Assembly: GCF_940670765.1 (NCBI RefSeq)
Contig: NZ_CALNVW010000060.1
Coordinates: forward strand, 1-64,000
DNA length: 64,000 bases
DNA from: Streptomyces sp. A 4/2
Lineage (GTDB): Bacteria; Actinomycetota; Actinomycetes; Streptomycetales; Streptomycetaceae
Direction: 5' to 3'
Shown one piece after another: positions 26,252-34,994 of the stretch; the stretch's first letter is position 1, and the number at the start of each line of letters is the position of its first letter. The notes beneath the pieces are model-generated. The model saw only the letters and a list, made by a program, of their open reading frames with translations, was not told the origin of the DNA and searched no databases. Both the position numbers and the translations under genes were made by a program.

Positions 26252-27369
26252 TCACCCACTCCACCGACCTGCGGCTGGACTTCCACGGCACCTTGCTCAA
26301 CCTGGAGGTGGAGCCCGGAGCAGCCCCGGGTGTCGAGGACGCGCTGGCCTTCCTTGCCGGGCATCTGACCGCAGAGGAAGCAAAGCCCGACGAATCCGGC
26401 CGCAAGCCGGTCGCGACCTTGCGCGTGCACGCACCGGACTCGGAGCGGCTCGCGCCCCCGGCCGGGACCGCACAAGAGGACATCTATCTCCGCAAGAGCG
26501 CCAGCGAGTTCTTCACCGTGCCTGCCCGGCGGGCGGCCGTGGACAGCCGCGAGTACCTGGAGTGCACCAAGACCGGCAGTCGATTCGTCTTCGACCGCGC
26601 GTCCCGCGTGATCGACGTAACGCTCGGGGCCGACGGGCACATGGACCTCGTCGAGCTGGTGCGCGACCTGGTGTTGAAGCACCAGGAGAACGCAGGTGCC
26701 GCAGTGCTGCACGCCACCGCCGCCTATCGGGACGGTGCGGTCGTGCTGGTAACCGGCGCAAAGGGAGCTGGCAAGAGCACAGTACTGCTGGAGCTGGTCG
26801 AGCACTTCGGTTACCAGGTGCTCAGCGGTGACAAGACAGTGCTGCACGAGCTGGCCGACGGCTCGGTCGTCGCGGCCGGCTGGCCCGACTACCCGCACCT
26901 GGGCTACGGCACCGTCGTCAAGTACCCGGGCCTGAAGGAGATCGCCGGCCTCGGGGACGACTACGTGCCCGCCGAAGGTCACGCGTTCTCGCCGGTGGGG
27001 AAGTTCGCGGTGGACCCGCTGCCGTTCCGAGACCGCTTCCCCAGCGCCCCGTCCGGCGTGCGGGTGCCGGTCGCTGCGATCCTGCACCCGGCAATCGGCC
27101 CCGGCGATCACACCACGGTGGAGCCGCTGAGCGGCGACCGCCAGGAACACGCCGAAATGCTGCGCGCCAACGTGGAGTCGGCGTTCGACGGTGCCAACGC
27201 CGGCTGGCACCACTACCTTGATGACAACCGCGCCGCTTTCGCCGAGCAACGCATGCGCATCACCGACGTCTTGGCCGGTGTGCCCGCCTGGACACTGACC
27301 GGGCCGGGCGATCTGACCGCCGAGAACGTTCCGGCGGCGATCGGCGGGTCCGCAGGGATATCCCGGTGA
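26248..27369 (+). CDS. HPr kinase/PEPCK-superfamily ATPase
   Basis: Protein of 373 aa. The N-terminal half (1-155) is unrecognised. The C-terminal half resembles HprK-type kinases, with Walker A GAKGAGKST at residues about 170-178 and LSGDKTVL beyond it, the place of the second acidic motif. It probably phosphorylates a small molecule or peptide in the pathway, for example a hydroxyl to be eliminated; this is inference. A regulatory protein kinase role is less likely within such a tight operon. The GTG start overlaps the pepM stop. Confidence 0.7.
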   Translation: MITHSTDLRLDFHGTLLNLEVEPGAAPGVEDALAFLAGHLTAEEAKPDESGRKPVATLRVHAPDSERLAPPAGTAQEDIYLRKSASEFFTVPARRAAVDSREYLECTKTGSRFVFDRASRVIDVTLGADGHMDLVELVRDLVLKHQENAGAAVLHATAAYRDGAVVLVTGAKGAGKSTVLLELVEHFGYQVLSGDKTVLHELADGSVVAAGWPDYPHLGYGTVVKYPGLKEIAGLGDDYVPAEGHAFSPVGKFAVDPLPFRDRFPSAPSGVRVPVAAILHPAIGPGDHTTVEPLSGDRQEHAEMLRANVESAFDGANAGWHHYLDDNRAAFAEQRMRITDVLAGVPAWTLTGPGDLTAENVPAAIGGSAGISR

Positions 27370-27830
27370 TCGAACTGACGGTGGAGAGCACCGGCCTCAA
27401 CTCCCACTACGACCTCACCGACCAGATCGCCGCCGCTCTTCAGGAGCACGGCGCGGGCGAGGGCCTCGCCGGGGTGTTCGCACACGGCAGCTCCATCGGG
27501 CTCACCGTGATGCGCTATGAGCCGGGCGCAGTGCAGGACCTGCTGCGCACTCTGGAGCGGATCGCGCCGGAGTCTCCAGCCGACGGCGGTCGCTATTTGC
27601 ACGAGCTGACCACCGCCGACCCCAACGGCTTTTCCCACTTGAAGTCGTCCCTGCTTGGCACCAGTCTGCTCGTCCCCTTCCGGGACGACCTCCTCGCCAT
27701 GTCGCCGAGCCACCGCGTGGTGCTCTTCGATTTCGACCTCAAGCCCGCTACCCGCCGTGTCTTCATCGACGCCCCGCGGGCAACGGCAACCCCCCTCCCG
27801 GACAACCGAGCTAAGGAGAACAGCCGGTGA
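27366..27830 (+). CDS. YjbQ family (UPF0047) protein
   Basis: Protein of 154 aa. It matches the YjbQ fold by length and by the late NGFSHLKSSLLGTSLLVPF segment, where the family has a conserved HLK/G-S-S pattern, followed by a beta-rich end (RVVLFDFDLKPATRRVFIDAP). Family members have been reported with weak thiamine-phosphate synthase activity, but their true role is unclear. Its place between an HprK-like ATPase and an aminotransferase, with overlapping ends, suggests it works on a pathway intermediate. Confidence 0.72.
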   Translation: MIELTVESTGLNSHYDLTDQIAAALQEHGAGEGLAGVFAHGSSIGLTVMRYEPGAVQDLLRTLERIAPESPADGGRYLHELTTADPNGFSHLKSSLLGTSLLVPFRDDLLAMSPSHRVVLFDFDLKPATRRVFIDAPRATATPLPDNRAKENSR

Positions 27831-28969
27831 AGCTGCGGCTTGCCACACCCGGACCCACCGAAGTACCGCAGCGACTGCTGCTGGCGGGGGCCCGCGAGAT
27901 CATCCACCACCGCTCCACCGAGATGGAGCAGCTGATCCACGAGATCAGCGGCGGCCTGCCCCCGCTGTTCGGCACCAGTGCCCCCGTCTACACCATCGCC
28001 TCCTCCGGAACCGGCGCGATGGAGGCCGCGGTCGCCAACTGCTTCTCGCCCGGCGACGAGGTACTGGTCGTCTCCAACGGCTACTTCGGCGAGCGTTTCC
28101 AGGCGATCTGCACGTCCTACGGTCTCGTCGTGCGCGTCGTCGAGAGCGACTGGGGCACCAGCGCCGACCCTGAGCGGGTGGTGGCCGCCTACCGCGAACA
28201 CCCCGATATCCGAGGCGCGTTCGTCGTCTACAGCGAGACCTCCACCGGTGCGCTCAACGACGTCGAATCGATCGGACGGATCTTTCGCGACACCGACGTG
28301 GTCGTGGTCGTCGACGCCATCAGCGGCCTGCTGGTTCACCCGCTGGAGATGGACGCGTGGGGCCTGGACGTGGTCCTCGCCGCCTCGCACAAGGGCTTCA
28401 TGCTGCCGCCGGGGCTTGCCTTCGTCGCCCTGTCCGACAAGGCGTGGACGGCGGTCGAGCGGTCCAGCGGTCCGAACTACTACTGGTCGTTCAAGCGTCT
28501 GCGCCACTTCTACCCGATGTCGTCCTCGTCCCCGGCGGTGTCCCTGCTGCTCGCCCTGCATGAGTCCCTGAAGATGCTGGACGAGGAGGGCATGGACGCT
28601 TTCCGTAGGCGCCATGCCGTCTTGGGCTTGGCAGCCGAGCGCGGACTGCTGCAACTCGGGTTCAGCACGTTTGTGCAGGCCCCGCACCGGCGCAGCCACG
28701 TCATCACCTCGGCCCTCGCACCCGAGGGCATCGATACCGGTCAACTGCTGAAGACGCTTTCCTCTTCGTACGGTCTCACGATGACCGGCGGCCAGGCACA
28801 CCTCAAGGGGAAGCTCATCCGGGTCGGGCACGTGGGCGCGGCCGACGCCCTCGACCTGAGCGGAATCTTCGGTGCCCTGGAAATGGCCCTGCTGGACCTG
28901 GGCCACACATTCACGCCGGGCTCCGGCGTAGGAGAGATCATCCGTACGTTCCACGAGGAAGGCCGCTGA
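27827..28969 (+). CDS. Class V (PLP) aminotransferase, AEP/Ala-glyoxylate type
   Basis: Protein of 380 aa of the alanine-glyoxylate/2-aminoethylphosphonate transaminase group. It begins LATPGPTEVPQRL as these enzymes do. SSGTGAMEAAVAN binds the cofactor phosphate. VVDAISGL holds the Asp that contacts the PLP ring nitrogen, and SHKGFMLPPG near residue 188 carries the Schiff-base lysine. In this operon it may aminate phosphonoacetaldehyde to 2-aminoethylphosphonate, or the aldolase-derived oxoacid to an amino acid. The GTG start overlaps the YjbQ stop. Confidence 0.87.
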   Translation: MKLRLATPGPTEVPQRLLLAGAREIIHHRSTEMEQLIHEISGGLPPLFGTSAPVYTIASSGTGAMEAAVANCFSPGDEVLVVSNGYFGERFQAICTSYGLVVRVVESDWGTSADPERVVAAYREHPDIRGAFVVYSETSTGALNDVESIGRIFRDTDVVVVVDAISGLLVHPLEMDAWGLDVVLAASHKGFMLPPGLAFVALSDKAWTAVERSSGPNYYWSFKRLRHFYPMSSSSPAVSLLLALHESLKMLDEEGMDAFRRRHAVLGLAAERGLLQLGFSTFVQAPHRRSHVITSALAPEGIDTGQLLKTLSSSYGLTMTGGQAHLKGKLIRVGHVGAADALDLSGIFGALEMALLDLGHTFTPGSGVGEIIRTFHEEGR

Positions 28970-29268
28970 TGCTCGTCCTGTTCCAGCGAGAGACCTGCCC
29001 GGACTGTAAGCCGGTACGCGAACTGCTCACCAAACTCCAGGTTTCCTACATCAACATCAATGTGCCCAAACCTCGTGAGGAACGGCACGAACTGATCCGC
29101 ACCACGGGCAGCAAGTTCATCCCGGCCCTGGTGGACGGTGCCACCGTCATCCCGGGCAAGCTTCGGGAGAACGCCGACATCATCGACTACCTCATGAAGC
29201 GCTTCGGCGACCCTGACGCGGTGGCTCCGGAGAACGCCGTAGATGCGCAACCGGAGCACGTGGCATGA
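28969..29268 (+). CDS. Glutaredoxin/thioredoxin-fold protein
   Basis: Protein of 99 aa with a CPDC redox motif at residues 10-13 (ETCPDCKPVRELL), a cis-Pro region (FIPALVDG) and the C-terminal helix of glutaredoxin/GST-N domains. It could reduce a pathway enzyme or bind a thiol cofactor. No oxidoreductase partner is evident in the operon, which makes its role unclear. ATG 28969 shares a base with the aminotransferase stop (TGATG). Confidence 0.78.
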   Translation: MLVLFQRETCPDCKPVRELLTKLQVSYININVPKPREERHELIRTTGSKFIPALVDGATVIPGKLRENADIIDYLMKRFGDPDAVAPENAVDAQPEHVA

Positions 29269-30467
29269 CCTTCGGGCAGCAGGCGCCCGCGACACCGCGT
29301 ATCGCGGTGCTCGCGGGCACCCCCCAACTGGTGCGCACGGCAAGCGCGTTGGGTATCGACACCGTCTTCGCATACGACGAGACGCACCCCGCGCCGCCGA
29401 CGGCCGCGGAGGCCGGAGTGTCCCTCGCCGTGGACCTGACGGACACCGACGCACTGCACGCGGCCCTAGCCCCACTGCATGCCGAACGCCCCTTCACGCG
29501 GGTTCTGTCGCTCACCGAGCGCGGTCTGCTGCCCACCGCCGCAGTTGCCGAGAGACTCGGCCTGCCCGGAAACTCGCTTCACGCCGTAAGCCTCCTGCGA
29601 GACAAGCAACGCATGCGGGAGCTCCTCAATGCCCGCGGCATCAGCCCCGTACACACCGACGCCCCGCGTGCCGCAGCCGAGCTCGCCGCATTCTGCCGTG
29701 CGACCGGCGGACCGGTCATCCTCAAACCCGCTGCCGGCTCCGCCAGCCAGGCCGTCTTCCGGGTGTCCGGACCCGAGGCGGCCGAGGAAGTCTGGCGAGC
29801 TTTCGAGTCAGCGGGCGGCAACCGGCCGATCGCCGAGGAGTATCTCGACGGGCCTGAGATCAGCGTGGAGAGTTTCTCCTACGGGGGGAAGCACACCGTG
29901 CTGATGGTGACCGACAAACTGGTGGGCACCGCGTTCGTGGAGACCGGGCACACCCAGCCGAGCACCCTGCCCGCGCACGTAGTGAACGAGGTCGCCGTGC
30001 TCGTGCGGGCCTTCCTCGACACCGTGGGCCTGACCGAGGGCCCCGCCCACACCGAAGTCAAGGTCACCAAGAAGGGCCCACGGATCCTGGAGTCGCACAA
30101 CCGCATCGGAGGCGACAAGATCCGTGAACTGCTGTTCCGGACATGCGGATTGGACGTAGTGGCTCTCACTGCAGGCTGCCCACTCGGCCTGCTGGATCCG
30201 CCCACCGAGTCGCCGACCGCCCGCCGGGGAGCTGCAATCCGCTTCCTCACCCCGTCGCCCGGCACAGTCCGACACATCGCCCTGCCCGACGTCGACGGCA
30301 CCACGGCAAAGATCCGGCTGGATGTCTCAGTCGGTGACCAGGTCCACCCGGTGCGCAGCTCGCGCGACCGCGCCGGTTACGTCATCGCCGACGGCACTGA
30401 CGCTGCCGACGCCGCCCGCGTCAGCGAGGAGCTCGCGGACCGGGTGCTGATCGAAACGGGTGAGTGA
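29265..30467 (+). CDS. ATP-grasp ligase, L-amino-acid ligase (BacD) type
   Basis: Protein of 400 aa with ATP-grasp layout. The N-terminal Rossmann-like domain (IAVLAGTPQLVRTASALGI) is followed by an ATP-binding lysine region (GGPVILKPAAGSASQ near residue 150). The Mg-binding end is EVKVTKKGPRILESHNRIGGDKI near 270. These enzymes join an amino acid to an amine through an acyl phosphate and often build dipeptides. In this operon it probably couples a phosphonate amino acid to a proteinogenic one. ATGA overlap with the previous gene. Confidence 0.83.
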   Translation: MTFGQQAPATPRIAVLAGTPQLVRTASALGIDTVFAYDETHPAPPTAAEAGVSLAVDLTDTDALHAALAPLHAERPFTRVLSLTERGLLPTAAVAERLGLPGNSLHAVSLLRDKQRMRELLNARGISPVHTDAPRAAAELAAFCRATGGPVILKPAAGSASQAVFRVSGPEAAEEVWRAFESAGGNRPIAEEYLDGPEISVESFSYGGKHTVLMVTDKLVGTAFVETGHTQPSTLPAHVVNEVAVLVRAFLDTVGLTEGPAHTEVKVTKKGPRILESHNRIGGDKIRELLFRTCGLDVVALTAGCPLGLLDPPTESPTARRGAAIRFLTPSPGTVRHIALPDVDGTTAKIRLDVSVGDQVHPVRSSRDRAGYVIADGTDAADAARVSEELADRVLIETGE

Positions 30468-30472
30468 CAGCA

Positions 30473-31153
30473 ATGCGGTATGCCGTCGTGACCGACATAC
30501 ACGGGGACACCTCACACTTGCGGACCGTCCTTGCGGAGATCCGCAAGCAGGGAGTGGACCAAGTGATCTGCCTCGGCGACGTCTTCGAGTGCCGGATCGG
30601 CAAACGGGAGGTGGCCGGGTACACGTACAACGGCAAAATCGCCGATGTCTTCAGCGCGGACCCCGAACTCGCTGTGCTCCTCGACGGGGTACGGCTCGTA
30701 CGAGGTAACCAGGAGGAGCGGATCCGCGCCGTCGTGCCCGACCCTGACCTGCCCGACTGGACCCGCCCTCTGCTCGACGCGCCTTTGGAGCACCTCACCG
30801 ATTTCGCTCTGTACTGCCACGGCCATCCGCTGCCGTGGCGGGAACTGGAGCCAGGACGGTGGTGCCCAGCCGACGCGGACTTCCCCAGGCGGGCACTGGT
30901 GCATGGCCACCATCACAGGAGCGCCCTGTACCGGCTGTGGCCCGTCAACACCGGGCCAGTGCAGATAGAACACATACCCATGCGGTTCGGGGATCCAGTC
31001 TCGCTCGCGTCGGACGGCCGCTATGTCGTCAACGTGGGATCCGTCACTCGCTGCGACCTGGAACGCGGCCCCTTCCCAGTCTGGGCCGACATCAATGAGG
31101 CCGCTGGCACTGTCACTTACCACCACGCATCGCACCCCCCGGAGAATCAGTGA
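30473..31153 (+). CDS. Calcineurin-like metallophosphoesterase
   Basis: Protein of 226 aa with the ordered metal motifs of the family: D8-x-H10 (TDIHGD), G35-D36 (CLGDVFE), G78-N79 (VRGNQEE, with Gln in the usual His/Asp place) and VHGHHH at about 143-148. It probably removes a phosphate from an intermediate, possibly one added by the HprK-like ATPase. ATG 30473 has GGGTGAG eight bases upstream; an in-frame GTG at 30464 would overlap the preceding stop. Confidence 0.83.
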   Translation: MRYAVVTDIHGDTSHLRTVLAEIRKQGVDQVICLGDVFECRIGKREVAGYTYNGKIADVFSADPELAVLLDGVRLVRGNQEERIRAVVPDPDLPDWTRPLLDAPLEHLTDFALYCHGHPLPWRELEPGRWCPADADFPRRALVHGHHHRSALYRLWPVNTGPVQIEHIPMRFGDPVSLASDGRYVVNVGSVTRCDLERGPFPVWADINEAAGTVTYHHASHPPENQ

Positions 31154-32307
31154 CCCGGCAAATAATCTTGCTCAACTCGGACAAGCCCGAGGTCCTCGAC
31201 GCCCTGGCCCGCCGCCCCGACGTAACCGTCCGCGTCATCACCCGGAAGGTGTACGCCGGCCTATACCGCGGCCACGAGGTGGCGTACGTCGACAGCTTCG
31301 CCGACCTGACTCAGGTCGCACGGGCAGCGTACGAACTTGCCGCGCACGGACCTATCGATCATGTCGTCGCCGCCACAGAGAAGAGCGTGGTGGCAGCCGG
31401 GCTGGTCCGTGTTCTGCTCGGCGTGCCTGGGTCAGGCTTCGACCAGTCTCTGTGGGGCTCCCACAAGCGGGCGATGAAGGACAAGCTGCGTGCCTCCGGT
31501 CTCCCGGTGACCGATCATGTCCAGGCCACCACGGTCGACGGGGTACTTCAAGCGGCCGGACAGATCGGCTGGCCCGTCGTGATCAAGCCGGTGTTCGGCG
31601 CCGCCTCGAAGGCCACCTATCACGTCGACTCTCCCGAGGAGTTCGCCGAACGGCACCGGGCCGGCGACTTCGCCGACCTCGCAGACACGCAGCTCCCGGT
31701 TCAGGTGGAGCGGCTGGTGCGGTTCACGCACGAGTACCACTGCGACGGAGTCGTCCACGACGGCAAGGTGGTCCGCGCTGCCGTCTCCCGCTATTTCCTC
31801 CCGCCGCTGCGTACCTCGGCGAGCCTGCGCAGCGGCTACATAGCCGATCAGACGGCCCCATTCTCGCGTGAAGTCCTGTACCTGCACCACCAGGTGGTCG
31901 CAGCACTCGGGTTGCCTGCGGGGGTCACGCACATGGAGGTGTTCCGCACCAACGCAGGCCCGGTCATCGGCGAGGTGGCCGTACGGCCGGGCGGCTTGGG
32001 TCTCTCCAGGATGTGGTGGCACGCCTTCGGGGTGGACCTGTGGGAAGAGTTCGCTCGAGTCTCGACTGGTGAATTGCCCTCTGTGCCCACCAACGATCCG
32101 TCCCCTGGGACGATCGGCCGCATCCGCCTGCCCGCGCTGCCCGGCCTGCGGGACCGGGTGTTGGCCCTCCCCGGTGTGCTGGAAGTGCTGACGTCCGAGG
32201 AAGGCGTAAGTGCTGGACACATACAGGCGTACTTCAGGGCCGCGAACGAGGCAGCCGCAGAAGCGTTCATCGCACGGCTGCACGAGTCGGAGGTACCCGC
32301 GGCGTGA
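31150..32307 (+). CDS. ATP-grasp carboxylate-amine ligase
   Basis: Protein of 385 aa, a second ATP-grasp enzyme distinct from the first. The ATP-binding segment WPVVIKPVFGAASK lies near residue 140. The Mg-binding region THMEVFRTNAGPVIGEVAVRPGG lies near 260. It starts at a GTGA overlap. Two ligases of this class in one operon point to a peptide product of two or three residues, one of them the phosphonate; the order is not known. Confidence 0.82.
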   Translation: MTRQIILLNSDKPEVLDALARRPDVTVRVITRKVYAGLYRGHEVAYVDSFADLTQVARAAYELAAHGPIDHVVAATEKSVVAAGLVRVLLGVPGSGFDQSLWGSHKRAMKDKLRASGLPVTDHVQATTVDGVLQAAGQIGWPVVIKPVFGAASKATYHVDSPEEFAERHRAGDFADLADTQLPVQVERLVRFTHEYHCDGVVHDGKVVRAAVSRYFLPPLRTSASLRSGYIADQTAPFSREVLYLHHQVVAALGLPAGVTHMEVFRTNAGPVIGEVAVRPGGLGLSRMWWHAFGVDLWEEFARVSTGELPSVPTNDPSPGTIGRIRLPALPGLRDRVLALPGVLEVLTSEEGVSAGHIQAYFRAANEAAAEAFIARLHESEVPAA

Positions 32308-33569
32308 CGACGTCTGCTCCGGGCCGGGTGCATGCCCTGTTCAGTACCTGTCTGCCCGCACCTGGCCAAAACCGGCTGCTCGCCGTTTCCTGGCTGGTCA
32401 AAACCGTCGGCAGTGGCCTCTACTTGACCACCAGCACCCTTTTCTTCACCCGGGTTGTCGGACTGCCCGTGCACCAGGTCGCTACCGGCCTCACTGCTGC
32501 CGGCATCGTGGCGCTTGTCGGTTCCGTACCACTGGGCAGACTGGCGGACCAGTTCGGTCCTCGGCGGACCTACGCCGCGCTGCTCGGCATCCAGTTCGCG
32601 ACGATGGCCGCGCTTGCCCTCGCCCGCACCTTCGCGGCATTCGTGGCACTGACCATGATCTTCCTTGTCGCAGAGCAAGGCAGCACCGCGGCTCGCGGCG
32701 CGCTGATAGCCACGGTCGGGGAGGGCGCCGAACGGGTGCGTTTGCGGGCCTATCTGCGAGTGGTGACCAACGTCGGCATCACCATCGGAGCGGCAGCCTC
32801 GGCGCTGGTCATTCAGGCCGACACAGAGGTCGGCTACACGACCCTGCTGTGGTGCACTGCACTGACATACCCGGGTGCGGCAGTGCCGCTGTGGTGGCTG
32901 CCAGCGCGTAAGACCCGGCCGGCCGGCAGTGCCGCGCGCTCCGGTTCCGGCTGGCAGGTTCTGCGTGATCGGCGGTACGCAGCCGTCACCCTGATCTGCG
33001 GTGTGTTGTCTCTCCAAGCGCAGGTGCTGTCATTCGCCGTACCGCTGTGGGTACTCCAGCACACTGAGGCACCGCCGATACTGGTGTCGGGCATTGTCGC
33101 CGTCAATACGGTGATGGTGATCTGCATGCAGATGCGGTTCAGCCGCGGTGCCGAAGACAACGGCCGAGCCGCCCGGATGTGCCGCAATGCCGGGATCTCC
33201 TTGTTCGCCGCGTGCGCGCTGATGGCGTGTACCGCTGGGACGGGCGGCTGGTCTGCGACGGTAGTGCTGCTGCTGTTCGCCGCTGCTCTCACGCTGGGTG
33301 AACTGTGGCTGTCAGCAGGCACGTTCGGGCTAAGCTTTGCACTTGCGCCGGACGGCATGCACGGGCAGTACCTGGGCTTCTTCTCTCTAGGGCGCGGTGC
33401 CGCCAACGCCGTCGCCCCGTCCCTGATCGCGGTTCTCTGCCTGGGAACTCACCCACAGGAAGGATGGATTGCACTCGGCGTCGTATTCGCGGCTGCCGGA
33501 GCAATGACTCCCCTGGTCATACGGCACGCAAGCGTGAGACCCGGGATCGATTCCCAGCTTCGCCCATAG
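32304..33569 (+). CDS. MFS transporter, likely phosphonate exporter
   Basis: Protein of 421 aa with about 12 membrane segments and an MFS motif A variant (GRLADQFGPRRTY) after helix 2. As last gene of the operon, overlapping the second ligase, it is best read as the exporter and self-protection function for the product. Import is less likely in a producer. Confidence 0.85.
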   Translation: MTTSAPGRVHALFSTCLPAPGQNRLLAVSWLVKTVGSGLYLTTSTLFFTRVVGLPVHQVATGLTAAGIVALVGSVPLGRLADQFGPRRTYAALLGIQFATMAALALARTFAAFVALTMIFLVAEQGSTAARGALIATVGEGAERVRLRAYLRVVTNVGITIGAAASALVIQADTEVGYTTLLWCTALTYPGAAVPLWWLPARKTRPAGSAARSGSGWQVLRDRRYAAVTLICGVLSLQAQVLSFAVPLWVLQHTEAPPILVSGIVAVNTVMVICMQMRFSRGAEDNGRAARMCRNAGISLFAACALMACTAGTGGWSATVVLLLFAAALTLGELWLSAGTFGLSFALAPDGMHGQYLGFFSLGRGAANAVAPSLIAVLCLGTHPQEGWIALGVVFAAAGAMTPLVIRHASVRPGIDSQLRP

Positions 33570-33872
33570 CCCTTCTGGTCCCTTCCTTCGTGCCACGTTG
33601 CGTACTGAACTGAACCCTCGGTCGCGTGCGCCCCTTCGAACCGATGGCTCATGCTCTGGCGGTGTGGCCGCCCCGCACCCCCAGCGACGCGGCCTCCCCC
33701 TCCCACGCCTGCCGACACCGTCCGCCGTGGCGCGGGCCCGTCCGAAGCCCAGCACTGCGCGGCAGCCGCCGCCATATTGACGTCACGCGCGGCAGGACCG
33801 CGCCGAGGCCCATTTACGGCACGAGTCGACCGCGAAGCTGCCCTGGCGCCGAGGTGCTGTCGTGCGGTCGGT
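33570..33872. other. Convergent intergenic between the two cargo loci
   Basis: About 300 bp separate the end of the phosphonate operon (plus) and the end of the graspetide operon (minus). I see no gene and no strong hairpin with a T-run. It may mark a junction where two cargo modules were joined. Confidence 0.4.
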
Positions 33873-34994
33873 TCAGTCCCAGGTGAGGCTGCGCCCTGAG
33901 GGGCCGATGTGAAGATGCAGCTTCTCGGACGGAGGCTCCCCCGCCGCCTTCCAGTCCTCAATGCTCTCGGTGATCTTGTCCCACAGTCGCTCAGGGCCGC
34001 TCTGTCGGGCCATCCATCGGCCGCCGGCCTGGAAGACCGTCGCCCAGGCACCGGACGCCACGTCCAGGAGCAGGTGTTCCGCGCGGCCATCGCGCTCGAG
34101 AACGAGGTATTGGGCGTTCGGGGCCGCGAACTGGGCGATGAAACGGGGCGTCCAGTCGTCCAGCACGCTCGCGCCCATCGCGGTCGGCTCCATCTCGGTC
34201 GCTCGCAGGTTGGGCAGGAGGCCGAGCGGTGGCGGGAGGTGGGCACGCGCGAGCATGAAGGACACCTGCCCGCCGAGGACGGGGCCGCTCGCTGTGCCGT
34301 CCTCGGACACGGTGAGGCGGACCAGTTCGGATGCGTGCATCCACCCGCCGACCGTCACCAGGATTTCCCCGCCTGGCTTGGTCTGTTCGATCCAGGCAGT
34401 GGGGACGGTGTGCACACCGCAGGTGGCGATGATCCGGTCGTACGGGCCCCCGTCTGCGTGTCCGGCGAGGCCGTCCCCGGCTACCTGCAGCGGCCGGTAT
34501 CCGATGCCTGCCAGTGCCGTAGCGGCGCGTGCGGAGATCTCCGGATCGACCTCTACCGTGGTCACGTTCTCCTCGCCAACAACCCGTGCCAGAAGGGCTG
34601 TTGAGTATCCGGTTCCGGTGCCGATCTCCAGGATCCGCATGCCTTGCGTCACGTGCAGTTCTTCCAGCATGCGCACCACGAGGCTCGGCAGGGTAGAGGA
34701 GGAGGTGGGGGCAGCGGCGATACGGCCGTCCAACTGTTCGGGGAAGACTGCTCCAGCTACCTGGGTGACCAGGGTGGTGTCCTCGTAGATCGCGGCAAGT
34801 CCACCGTCGGCGGCCGGGGTTACGGGCCGGTACCAGCCGCCTCCCTCGTGCTCGAACCAGCCGCGGGAAAGGAATGCCTCGCGGGGGACCGAGGCGACGG
34901 CGTTCTGCCATGCGGGGGTGCGCAGGGCTCCGGATTTGGTGATCCTCTGGACCAGTTCGGCGCGCAGGCGCTCGGAGGTGGGGTGGTCAGTCAC
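33873..34994 (-). CDS. PIMT-like O-methyltransferase of graspetide locus
   Basis: Protein of 373 aa related to protein-L-isoaspartate O-methyltransferase. The PIMT-like SAM site is MRILEIGTGTGYSTALLA near residue 125, and TSSSTLPSLVVRML is the PIMT entry helix. A C-terminal extension of about 120 residues is typical of the RiPP-associated form. In graspetide systems such as fuscimiditide, this enzyme methylates an Asp of the modified peptide so that it closes to an aspartimide. The GTG at 34994 overlaps the ATP-grasp stop by 8 bp. Confidence 0.85.
   Translation of the reverse strand: MTDHPTSERLRAELVQRITKSGALRTPAWQNAVASVPREAFLSRGWFEHEGGGWYRPVTPAADGGLAAIYEDTTLVTQVAGAVFPEQLDGRIAAAPTSSSTLPSLVVRMLEELHVTQGMRILEIGTGTGYSTALLARVVGEENVTTVEVDPEISARAATALAGIGYRPLQVAGDGLAGHADGGPYDRIIATCGVHTVPTAWIEQTKPGGEILVTVGGWMHASELVRLTVSEDGTASGPVLGGQVSFMLARAHLPPPLGLLPNLRATEMEPTAMGASVLDDWTPRFIAQFAAPNAQYLVLERDGRAEHLLLDVASGAWATVFQAGGRWMARQSGPERLWDKITESIEDWKAAGEPPSEKLHLHIGPSGRSLTWD

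Noticed and set aside
33598..33899. Short plus-strand frames between the cargo loci
   Set aside because: No start signal or coding bias, and two of them read into the methyltransferase gene in antisense.
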